Shown piece by piece: positions 9,437 to 16,772 of a stretch of DNA of 64,000 nt (its first letter is position 1; each line of letters opens with the position of its first letter). The stretch spans positions 3,224,001-3,288,000 of the forward strand of contig NZ_JAIWZC010000001.1 in assembly GCF_020297485.1 (NCBI RefSeq), in the 5' to 3' direction. Source of the stretch: Enterocloster clostridioformis. Its GTDB lineage: Bacteria; Bacillota; Clostridia; Lachnospirales; Lachnospiraceae. Below the pieces are notes generated by a model. It had not been told where the DNA came from. It saw only the letters and a list, made by a program, of their open reading frames with translations, and made no database searches. The position numbers and the translations under genes are program-made.

Positions 9437-9800
9437 AGTTCTTTAAGGCCTGAAGCAGGGCAGTCAACAGTCTGGCTGGACAGTCCGCAGCAACTTCAAT
9501 CCGGATATTTTCCGGGAGACAGAGCATCACAGGAGGTTTTCCTGTACCTGCTGTACTGAAATGGAGTTCATGTTCCGAAGGGAGCTTTGCAAACACCGGA
9601 TCAGAAGCACTTTCTGTCTCAGCGGCTTCTGACTGGAGCTTTCGGATCCAGTAACCCAGTGTAGACTGTGGGATTCCATTCTGCTGACACCATTCTTTGC
9701 GGGATAAACCGCTTTCCTGAAAAGCATGGAACCGGTCTGCCCAAAGGTCAGCCTTTGAGGTTGAATTGTCATTCGTATTTATTGGTATCACCTCCATCAT
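9429..9800 (-). CDS. tnpA: IS66 accessory protein TnpA
   Basis: 123 residues. The N-terminal part (WADRFHAFQESGLSRKEWCQ, then GIPQSTLGYWIRKLQ) is a helix-turn-helix of the IS66 TnpA type. It is the first gene of the element, with a good Shine-Dalgarno (GGAGGTGATACC) ahead of the start region. The second half is variable, as in other family members. Confidence 0.88.
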   Translation of the reverse strand: MMEVIPINTNDNSTSKADLWADRFHAFQESGLSRKEWCQQNGIPQSTLGYWIRKLQSEAAETESASDPVFAKLPSEHELHFSTAGTGKPPVMLCLPENIRIEVAADCPARLLTALLQALKNYA

Positions 9801-9859
9801 TTGAACTTATCTTATCAAATGTGGATGGAAATTTGCAGATACTGATTATTACCTACTTA

Positions 9860-10138
9860 CGAAAACTCCGTGAACATGGAATTTTTAATGAGAAAACCAA
9901 CCAGTACATGGTTTCTGCGCCATTAATATGACAATTGGAAAAAAATTTTGCAAATGGAAATGATTATCTTATATCTGGTACAGATTTATTACAAATGGCA
10001 ATCGAAAAAGCATATTTAATCCAAAACGAAGTCGGTGGAAAGTTTGTTTATCTGGAATGCGAAGAAGAAAAATTAATACGATTTTATGAGAAAAACAAAT
10101 TCAAGGTCTTTGGTAGAAGGAAACTGTGTTGTTGCTAA
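9860..10138 (+). pseudogene. GNAT acetyltransferase remnant
   Basis: The frame reads a GNAT-like C-terminal region (LRKLREHGIFNEKTNQYMVS, then FVYLECEEEKLIRFYEKNKF). The 5' part is lost at the IS66 right end. A single in-frame TGA at 9929-9931 splits the rest; translation in the same frame continues sensibly after it. The last residues before the TAA stop are degenerate. It is non-functional debris from a gene cut by, or joined to, the IS66 element. Confidence 0.6.
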
Positions 10139-10248
10139 GCTGATTTGTCATCCATACTGCTCTGCTTGAATGTCAGGGACTTGCTCTGTATAATGTCAAT
10201 GAACATTCTACAGAAAGAGAAAGTCCCAGAAGACCCTCCCGCTAAGTT

Positions 10249-10700
10249 GTGTCCTCTGAGACTCATGATAAAACCATGATTATTGTATCAGAGTACACGG
10301 AATCTGACAAGGGGGATGGCGTAATTACTATCCATTGTAACGAAAATTGTATATGCCCCATATGCCGGTCCCCTGTCAGCCACCGTGACTGGAAACCGCG
10401 AATCATGAAGCTGGATGGCGGACAGGTAGTGTGGCTGATGATTGAGCGGAGACGGTGTGACAATGAGGGCTGCCGGAGGATACCATGAACGAGGATTATC
10501 CTTGTGATGAAACCATACGGCGGCGGCACCACTGGCTTATGGCAAACTTTTCCCGGACAGAAGGTTACTGTCGGCAGGCTATGAGCCTCTTAAGGAATCC
10601 CGGACTGGCCGGCGCGGCCATTTTGGAAACAATTAGGAAATCCTGTGACAGGTGGCTTCCCGCTGTCCTGCGCATGGTCTATAACTCAGGCGGTTTCCTG
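10249..10700 (+). pseudogene. DUF6431-like zinc-ribbon protein, internally deleted
   Basis: The first part (10249-10488) has CICPICRSPVSHRDW and RRCDNEGCRRIP, a four-cysteine zinc ribbon. The next frame (from 10485) continues with DETIRRRHHWLMANFSRTEG, which resembles the second half of the same family. The segment normally joining them, around a CRRIHR...LVPYKHY stretch, is missing, and the two halves are in different frames. The second frame then runs without a stop into the transposase start at 10791, which makes a meaningless read-through ORF. Family assignment is from memory of the pattern. Confidence 0.45.
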
Positions 10701-10790
10701 GTATCCGTCCGAGGACATCTTATATGCACCCACTTTGTTTTGGCTGTCAGCGCTTTCTGCGGTATGCTGTCCAAAAAGGAGGTGCATACC

Positions 10791-12123
10791 ATGCAGACAA
10801 TCAAAAAAGATTTAAACTGGAGGGATAACGAGGCGCTCTCACGCTACACCTTGATCGCGCCACTGCTTGATGAGAGCCTGGATCCCGCCAAACGCAGCCA
10901 GCTGCGGGAAGAAGCAGCCTCAAAGTCAGGCTTATCCGAGCGTACCATCTTCCGGTACCTTGCCGCCTATGAAGAAAAAGGCTTCGAGGGTCTCAAACCC
11001 GTCGTGCCGGCTCAGGCGCTTGTCTCCGGGAGGCTGCCGGATAATTACCGGAAGATTGTGGAGCAGGCAATCCAACTGAGGAAGGAAGTACCCAGGCGGA
11101 GCGTGGAGCAGCTCATCTTCATCCTGGAGCAGGAGGGCTGGGCGGAGCCGGGCGTACTCAAGCGCCCTACCCTGCAGCGTCACCTTTATAAAGCCGGTTT
11201 CGGCACGAGACAGATGCAGACATACGCAAGCGCACGCGAAAGCTCGTCCAAACGTTTCTGCAAGCCCAACAGGATGTCAAGTATGGGTGTAAGCTCCCCA
11301 TAGGGAAAAACGGGGCGATGGTGCAGACATATCTGTCCTCCGCCATCGATGACCACTCCAGATACCTGGTCCATTCCCGGTTTTATGACAACCAGGAGGA
11401 AAGCATCGTGGAGGATACCTTCCGGAACGTCCTCTTGAAGGCCGGGGCTTGTGATGCCGTATACTTTGACAACGGTTCGCAGTATGTGGCAAAACAGCTG
11501 AAATTCTCCCTTGCCAGACTTGGGATTACGGTTCGGCACGCAAAAGTCCGCAGCGGAAAATCAAAGGGGAAAATAGAAAAATTCCATCAGGTGGCCGATG
11601 CTTTTCTCAGGGAGGCCCGGATCCATAAGGTCAAAACACTGGAAGAGCTTAACCGCCACTGGAAAAACTACCTGGAGGAATACTGCCATAAGCAGCCGCA
11701 CGAGGGCATCCGGGAGTATTATGAGAGCCTTGGCATGCCCGTCCCACCGGAAGGGATCACCCCTCTCCAGGAGTGGAACCGGGACTGCCGGCCTTTAAAG
11801 TTCCTGGATACATCCGTAGTGGCGGAAGCGTTCCTCCACCATGAAGAACGCCTTGTTGACAAGGGCGGCTGTATCAGCTTTCAGGGCCGCAAATATGAGA
11901 CAAAACCGTCCCTTATCGGATTGAAGCGTTTACCGCAAAGCCGCTCGAAATGAGGCCGTTTTGTGATAAAAAAGACCCCCTGCCGATTTCCATGCAGGAA
12001 ACGGAGCCGGATAATTCCCGTATGCTGGAGGCGCTGAAAAAGAAGAGCGCAGCATCCAAAAAGCACATGGCAGATGCCATCTCTTTCGGACAGTACAGGA
12101 AGGATGGTGGCAGCAATGTATAA
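10791..12123 (+). pseudogene. Frameshifted DDE (IS481/Mu-like) transposase
   Basis: The start at ATG 10791 has a strong AGGAGG box. N-terminal helix-turn-helix regions lead into a DDE core beginning SSAIDDHSRYLVHSRFYD, with VYFDNGSQYVAKQL and GKIEKFHQVADAF. Three frames are needed to read it. The first frame ends at 11303, the catalytic core is in a second frame up to 11953, and the C-terminal tail (from about IEAFTAKPLEMRPF to a TAA at 12121-12123) is in a third. The tail overlaps the start of the ATPase gene. Two frameshifts, near 11215-11280 and near 11915-11940, make it inactive. Confidence 0.7.
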
Positions 12124-12928
12124 AGCTTTTTACGAATTGCAGCGTCTCCCTTTCGTGCGCGATATCCCGTCGGGGATGCTGTATGAGTCACCGGCGATGG
12201 CGGACACCCTTGGGCGCCTGTCTTATGCGGCGGACCGCCAGCTGTTCGCCGTGGTGACGGCGGATGCCGGGTGCGGCAAGTCAACGCTGGTGCGCCGTTT
12301 TGTGGAGACGCTCCCCAAAGAGGAATATATCTTCCTCTACCTGTCGGACTCCAAACTGACCCCAAGATGGTTCTGCAAAGGCATGCTCGACCAGCTGGGC
12401 GTGGAATCAAAGTTCTACCGCGGCGATGCCAAGAGGCAGCTTCAGAAGGAGGTGGAGATCATCCGCGGCGTGCAGGGCAGGAAAGTCGTCTGCATCCTGG
12501 ATGAAGCACACCTTCTGGAAAAAGAGACCATTGAGGAATTCCGCTTCCTGCTGAATTATAAATTCGATTCTATGAGCCCTATGGCACTCGCGCTCGTCGG
12601 GCAGACGGAGCTGTGGGATAAACTCCGGCTCCAGCGGTATGCGGCCGTCAGGCAGCGGATTGATTTAAGCTGCATCCTGCCCCATCTTGACCGTGCGCAG
12701 ACGGAAAGATATATCCGTTCCCACCTTGCGTATGCCGGAGGCAGGCAGGATATCTTTACCGATAAGGCCATGGACGAGAGCTTCCGCGAGTCCACGGGGA
12801 TCCTAAAGCGCATCAACCGGATCTGTGACGGCTGCCTGATGTACGCCAGCCAGCAGGGAAAGCGTCTTACGGACGAACATCAGGTAAGGTTTGTCCTCGA
12901 ACATGAGATGCTGGGAGGTGAGGCCTGA
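12116..12928 (+). CDS. ExeA/TniB-like AAA ATPase of the transposon
   Basis: 270 residues from the preferred ATG at 12116 (MYKAFYEL, the usual start of the family). An earlier in-frame start at 12074 lies inside the transposase tail. Walker A is VTADAGCGKSTLVRRF, Walker B is VVCILDEAHLLEK, and the sensor-1 type segment is ALVGQTELWDKL. It resembles TniB/MuB-type target-selection ATPases that partner with the DDE transposase. The frame itself is intact although its partner gene is broken. It overlaps the transposase tail by 8 bp, as in intact relatives. Confidence 0.8.
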   Translation: MYKAFYELQRLPFVRDIPSGMLYESPAMADTLGRLSYAADRQLFAVVTADAGCGKSTLVRRFVETLPKEEYIFLYLSDSKLTPRWFCKGMLDQLGVESKFYRGDAKRQLQKEVEIIRGVQGRKVVCILDEAHLLEKETIEEFRFLLNYKFDSMSPMALALVGQTELWDKLRLQRYAAVRQRIDLSCILPHLDRAQTERYIRSHLAYAGGRQDIFTDKAMDESFRESTGILKRINRICDGCLMYASQQGKRLTDEHQVRFVLEHEMLGGEA

Positions 12929-13219
12929 TGGTTCAGAAAAAAACATCGCCCGGCAGAGACCTTTGCTGACCGCATGCGCCAGTCCGGCGTATTGGATCTG
13001 CTGGAGGAATACATGGACATCCGGGACGAACTGGAGGTAGCCCTCAATTCCATAGAACTGCTCCATGGGGATATCAGGATCGCCATGGATGACATCAGCG
13101 GACAGCTTGAAGATCTTCAGGAGCATATGGATAACGTCAGCAGTAAACTGCGCAGGTTCAAATCGCCGCATGCAAAGCAGTATGAAGTTGTCAAAGATCG
13201 AGGGCGTGCTTCCATTTGA
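12928..13219 (+). pseudogene. Small coiled-coil protein, frameshifted in an A7 run
   Basis: An ATG at 12928 overlaps the ATPase stop (TGATG). Frame 0 reads MVQKKTSPGRDLC and stops. Removing one A from the run of seven at about 12936-12942 gives MVQKKHRPAETFADRMRQSG, which joins smoothly to the heptad-rich ORF at 12974-13219 (IRDELEVALNSIELLHGDIR, then DISGQLEDLQEHMDNVSSKL). It is therefore a roughly 96-residue coiled-coil protein of the same transposon, with one homopolymer slip. Slippage during expression could still restore it. Confidence 0.5.
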
Positions 13220-13342
13220 CTGAAAAGCCTATGCAGGAGCACTCTCTATCAAAACGATGGTTTTAAGGGTGGAGAAATCCACCCAGAAGCCACCGCAATG
13301 ACTGACATGAGTTAGAGCAGCCTGCTGAAAAATGAACAAATC

Positions 13343-13520
13343 TGGTCAGCGTCATATCAGGAGGTCAGTAACAACATGTTCATCATACACCTCATCTATT
13401 TCCAAATAACAATCCTTATAATGTCTTTTTGATTCTGAAAATCATTCGGTAACATTTTTCCATATATACATATCTGTACTCACACCTCCATTCGTAGTAG
13501 TCCGTCCTTCTACATTTTAA
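13343..13520. other. Junction between transposon and defence island
   Basis: Base composition switches here from GC-balanced to AT-rich. No gene was recognised. Just before it, inside the transposon, GGGTGGAGAAATCCACCC (about 13267-13284) can form a hairpin but has no T tract. Confidence 0.3.
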
Positions 13521-13841
13521 TCAGCCGAATCTTTCCATCAAAAGCTTTACGTTTTCCCTTAGTTCCTCTGAAAATTCGTCCAAATCATCAAATACAATTA
13601 CTTCATCCTGCAAAAAACGGACTAGATCAAATATCATATTTCCTTTACTAAGTTCTATACAGACCCCAGGTGTTTTCTTATCCTGTCTCATACGCTTCTC
13701 CATTGTCCAAAACTTTGTTGAAGCAGGTTCATTACTGTTTAAGTAAGCAACATAATCCTCAATGAGCCGCTCCATATAATGTTCCTGCCAACCAGATACT
13801 TTCTCTCTATAAAGTTTCCAATCACGTTTCGATGGTTCCAT
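13521..13841 (-). CDS. Conserved small protein of unknown function (MEPSKRDW family)
   Basis: 106 residues from ATG 13841 (AGAGGAT upstream); an in-frame ATG at 13889 would add 16 residues but lies in the repeat R1. The sequence is strongly charged and helical: MEPSKRDWKLYREKVSGWQE, then a middle segment around TKFWTMEKRMRQDKKTPGV, ending in an acidic DDLDEFSEELRENVKLLMER. Similar proteins are common in Clostridia and are often mislabelled multidrug transporter; no membrane segment is visible. It lies at the downstream end of the defence island, next to repeat R1. Function unknown. Confidence 0.65.
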   Translation of the reverse strand: MEPSKRDWKLYREKVSGWQEHYMERLIEDYVAYLNSNEPASTKFWTMEKRMRQDKKTPGVCIELSKGNMIFDLVRFLQDEVIVFDDLDEFSEELRENVKLLMERFG

Positions 13842-13867
13842 AAAATTATCCTCTTCTATTTTTCTCT

Positions 13868-13961
13868 CCGTTCTAATTTCACGCAACATTCTGTATGTGG
13901 TGAGTGGATAATAATGATGTCTAAAAGACGTGGCTCACCCTTGGCGGAGTTTCGTTTGTCT
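13868..13961. repeat. Island boundary repeat R1
   Basis: A copy of a short conserved sequence. Its 64-bp core, 13898-13961, matches R2 at 23755-23818 with only two differences. The wider segment from CCGTTCTAATT aligns with R3 (30682-30775). On the plus strand it encodes CGEWIIMMSKRRGSPLAEFR after a HSV-type lead; R3 gives CGEWIIIMAKTYNSPLVETFR in the equivalent frame. On the minus strand it lies just upstream of the small-protein gene and downstream of the DUF1016 gene. Confidence 0.75.
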
Positions 13962-14074
13962 AACTTTATTTACATCACAAATAAAAGCACCGTTTCATGT
14001 CGCATCTACTTTTATTCTTACCAGCTTTGTTCTACATAAAGTGGACTTGAATTAGGCAACAAGCCGTTGCACAA

Positions 14075-15031
14075 TTACTCCAGCTCTTTGGCTAGAGAAT
14101 ACTCTACTACAGTTTCGTTTTTACCCTTTACCAACAGCAAACCAATAGTTGGCTTATTGTCCGGGTGTCGCAGAATATCATCAACCACATTTTGGTACAT
14201 ATTTAGCTGGCTAATAAATCCTGGTTCAAAGTCACAGGCTTTTAGCTCAATTACGACAAAGCACCGCAGTTTCAGATGGTAAAACAAAAGGTCGAGATAA
14301 AAATCATCACCGCCTACTTCCAAATGTACCTGTCGGCCTACAAACGCAAACCCTTGCCCCAGTTCCAACAGAAAGCTCTGAATATGTTCAGTAAGTTGCC
14401 GTTCAATCTCTATCTCCCGCCGAGGCATATCCGTTCCGAGAAAATCAAACAGATACGGATCTTTAAACACCTGATTAACCATATCGGAATCCGCTGGCGG
14501 AAGTGCTTCCGAGAAGTTATTAACACTCCTACCAGAACGCTCCATTAGTCTGCTTTCTATTTGCAAGTCTAAAATCGTTTTACTCCAGCCATTTTCAATT
14601 ACTTTATAAGCATACCAAATACGACTTTCTTCATCTTTCAGTTTGTCCATTAAAGAAATATTAGTTCGCCATGGTATTTGTGCAACGACCCGTTGCACAA
14701 TTTCAAAGTCAGGACAACTATCCGCAAACTTCCTCATATATTTTATGTTTCTTGGAGAAAAACCTGACATTTCCGGGAAGGCATCCTTTAAATCCTTGGC
14801 CATACGGTCAATAATTTTTGTGCCCCAGCCTTCTTCCTCCTGCTTTTTTAGAATACCTCTGCCGATATTCCAGTACAGGCAAGTCATACTGGAATTAGCA
14901 TTTAATACAACAGAAATCCGCTGTTTTTGAATTTCCGATTTTACTTCTTCTATAAATTTCAAATAAGCATCACTCATCTCGGAAAGATTTGGAGCAACAG
15001 GGAATATTACTCCATCTTTATTCTTTCCCAT
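14075..15031 (-). CDS. DUF1016 / YhcG-like PD-(D/E)XK nuclease, C-terminally shortened
   Basis: 318 residues. The N-terminal half (about 20-160) is the DUF1016_N helical domain (YWNIGRGILKKQEEEGWGTK, FPEMSGFSPRNIKYMRKFA). The C-terminal half is the nuclease-like domain with VGRQVHLEVGGDDFYLDLLF and FVVIELKACDFEPGF; D and ExK positions fit the PD-(D/E)XK fold. Family members usually run 15-40 residues further after EYSL. Here the frame stops at AKELE close to repeat R1, so the tail may have been lost at the module joint. Such genes often sit in restriction and defence islands. A truncated RhuM remnant precedes it. Confidence 0.8.
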   Translation of the reverse strand: MGKNKDGVIFPVAPNLSEMSDAYLKFIEEVKSEIQKQRISVVLNANSSMTCLYWNIGRGILKKQEEEGWGTKIIDRMAKDLKDAFPEMSGFSPRNIKYMRKFADSCPDFEIVQRVVAQIPWRTNISLMDKLKDEESRIWYAYKVIENGWSKTILDLQIESRLMERSGRSVNNFSEALPPADSDMVNQVFKDPYLFDFLGTDMPRREIEIERQLTEHIQSFLLELGQGFAFVGRQVHLEVGGDDFYLDLLFYHLKLRCFVVIELKACDFEPGFISQLNMYQNVVDDILRHPDNKPTIGLLLVKGKNETVVEYSLAKELE

Positions 15032-15105
15032 ATAATTTCGATTATCTAATTTCTCACCTCGCTATTCCCTTTAGACAAATTCCTCTACTTATATTATACG
15101 CTTTT

Positions 15106-15307
15106 ACAACATCCAAATTATAGTGATCAACCCGTCTCACTACGGTTCTTTCCCCGTCCTTTTGAACTATCGCAAAATTTGTGACAGTTGCAGGTTGGTC
15201 TTGCAATTCCTCTCTCAAAGCGTTATTAATATGTTTTCCAATTGTTTTTTACATTGCGCTCAAATAATTTGGCCATCTGTAAATAAGATAATTTCCATTT
15301 TATCCAT
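15106..15307 (-). pseudogene. RhuM remnant A (N-terminal part)
   Basis: On the minus strand ATG 15307 opens MDKMEIILFTDG, then a deletion jumps to MAKLFERNV. After one frameshift it continues as IGKHINNALREELQDQPATV and NFAIVQKDGERTVVRRVDHY, ending at NLDVV. This is the N-terminal region of a RhuM/Fic-associated protein (compare the intact copies at 23850 and 30782). Everything after the HYNLDV position is missing. Confidence 0.7.
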
Positions 15308-15346
15308 TGTAATCCACCTGTCATAGCTATTTTATATTGCCTTTCT

Positions 15347-15410
15347 GCTGCAACAGAATGATACTTTCCGCATATATTGAGAAATAATTATGATTCCCCC
15401 CAAGCGAAAT
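15347..15410. repeat. Island boundary repeat R5 (diverged)
   Basis: On the minus strand the segment GGAAAGTATCATTCTGTTGC and its upstream neighbour align with R4 (25258-25350). The similarity continues into the ribosome-binding region of the adjacent RhuM remnant (GACAGGTGG here, GACATGGGG at R4). It marks the joint between the Wadjet module and RhuM remnant A. Confidence 0.5.
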
Positions 15411-15473
15411 ACAATCTTGGCTGAACCATAAGATTTTAAGATGTCCTACCTAATTTTTAACTGTATTCCCGCC

Positions 15474-16772
15474 TCAGTTTTGCATATCCTCCAGCAACTC
15501 TTTCAGCATATTTTCCTGATATCCGGCCAGCTGCTTTTCTTTCATGCACTCTGCCGTTTTCTTCAATATAGGATGACCTATATTTTCGAGCTTTGCTCTT
15601 CCAATATCCCCTATTCTTTCTTTTGAGAGGCTTTTATCATAATCCTCCGGCGACATTCTCCATATATGAATACGATCCCCGAATTTCTTCCATAGTCTAT
15701 CCGCAATACAGAGCCCATCCGGATCAATATCTCCATTATAGTAGATTTTTGACCCACTGGCCAAAATATAGGTAATCAGCACCTGTGCCACAGAACGGGG
15801 CTGACCGGAAGTACACAGAAGGGTGTAGTCCGAATTTTTCAAATTATGAATCAAATAGCTGAAGACCATCTCATTCTCAACTATATACGCCTTCTCCCCC
15901 ACTGCCTGTACACCGATAATCCCTTTCATATTCTCCATGGTAATAACATAGGGTTCCTTTCGCTCACAGAACGTATCATAGGCCCCATGCCATCCCTGTT
16001 TAGTAAGCAGCCGGAGTCCATAACCATGAACCATGGAAGATATATTGTCCGGAACAATCGAAACCTGCGTCAGCAGTTTCCGCCACTGATGTGCGTCTTC
16101 GGGCAATTCCATATTTTCGCAGCAGCAGATTGCATGTACAAAAAGCAATCCGGCTGTTGTGCTGCGGTCAAAGTAATGGGGATTATCTGTTATCTCAGCA
16201 GCCAGCACGGCTAACGGATATTCATCTTCCTTATCCGTCAGCTCTTTTAGCTTCATCACTGCGTTCCCTACATTCCGCACCAGCAGTTCCGCCTGCTTCT
16301 CATCTTTTGCGTACTCCCTCATCAACAGCTGATATCCATATTTTTTCTCAGAGATCATTTTCCGCAGCCATGCAAGCGCCGCAGCTTCTCTTCCGGCATT
16401 TTCTTCAAAATATCCGCAGCTTCTGTCCAGAAACTTTTTTCTTCTCTCCTGCTCTTCTCTCTGCCGCCCCTGAGTGGTAATCAGCGGCTCCCCGAAATAT
16501 TCCTCCAGCACCGCTTTCATATCCACCGGCGCGAAACGTGTTTTTTGCAGTCCCTGTTCAAATTCCAAGAAAGAAAACCGAATTGTTTCCTCATAAAATA
16601 CTTTGCCGATTATGCCGCCCACTGCCCGCCGCTCTTCCTCCGAAGTCTGTTTAAGCGTAATTCTTCCCGCAGCTTTTCCGTAAGATTTCCATTTTTTTCT
16701 AAATTCTTCAAAGCATCTGTGATATGCCCGCTGACTTTTAAAGTAATTTGCACATTCTTTATTATTGCACAT
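15474..16772 (-). CDS. jetD: Wadjet type III nuclease subunit JetD (TOPRIM, DUF2399)
   Basis: 432 residues. The C-terminal region (about 340-390) contains KIYYNGDIDPDGLCIADRLW and the following W-rich stretch, the DUF2399/TOPRIM domain of JetD. This subunit is the endonuclease that cleaves circular plasmid DNA after it has been loop-extruded by the SMC complex. The N-terminal half is helical. It starts within the end of jetC (11-bp overlap), so it is translationally coupled and is the last gene of the operon. The conserved acidic residues D and E of the TOPRIM core appear to be present. Type III is favoured over types I and II by the whole gene set. Confidence 0.88.
   Translation of the reverse strand: MCNNKECANYFKSQRAYHRCFEEFRKKWKSYGKAAGRITLKQTSEEERRAVGGIIGKVFYEETIRFSFLEFEQGLQKTRFAPVDMKAVLEEYFGEPLITTQGRQREEQERRKKFLDRSCGYFEENAGREAAALAWLRKMISEKKYGYQLLMREYAKDEKQAELLVRNVGNAVMKLKELTDKEDEYPLAVLAAEITDNPHYFDRSTTAGLLFVHAICCCENMELPEDAHQWRKLLTQVSIVPDNISSMVHGYGLRLLTKQGWHGAYDTFCERKEPYVITMENMKGIIGVQAVGEKAYIVENEMVFSYLIHNLKNSDYTLLCTSGQPRSVAQVLITYILASGSKIYYNGDIDPDGLCIADRLWKKFGDRIHIWRMSPEDYDKSLSKERIGDIGRAKLENIGHPILKKTAECMKEKQLAGYQENMLKELLEDMQN

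Larger units (their letters stand above)
7214..9860 (-). mobile_element. Complete IS66-family element (tnpA-tnpB-tnpC)
   Basis: The element is bounded by terminal inverted repeats of about 25 bp beginning GTAAGTA. The left end is at 7214; the right end, read on the minus strand from 9860, is GTAAGTAGGTAATAATCAG. Two isolated mismatches separate the ends. The start GTAA is typical of IS66. The three genes appear in the usual order on the minus strand. The 8 bp next to each end (GTATATCA and GAAAACTC) are not a direct repeat, so no target duplication is visible and the flanks may have been rearranged after insertion. The right end directly abuts the acetyltransferase remnant. Confidence 0.85.
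10142..13342 (+). mobile_element. Decayed transposon (DUF6431, DDE transposase, ExeA ATPase)
   Basis: A block of plus-strand transposition genes in a GC-rich style unlike the AT-rich island that follows. Candidate ends: GATTTGTCAT at 10142, and on the minus strand GATTTGTTCAT starting at 13342. Each is followed about 15-25 bp inside by CTGCTCT and ATGTCAG at similar spacing. These imperfect terminal repeats are my inference. The gene set of a zinc-binding DUF6431-like protein, an IS481/Mu-like transposase, an AAA ATPase and a small coiled-coil protein is a recurrent unit in Lachnospiraceae. At least four reading-frame lesions show that it is inactive. Confidence 0.5.

Noticed and set aside
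10485-11303. A single fused DUF6431-transposase protein
   Set aside because: The transposase has its own strong ribosome site and start at 10791; the fusion results from a deletion.
13779-14039. An 86-codon plus-strand gene over R1
   Set aside because: Most of it is antisense to the small protein gene; only the short R-repeat peptide is conserved, which is reported as a finding and not as a gene.
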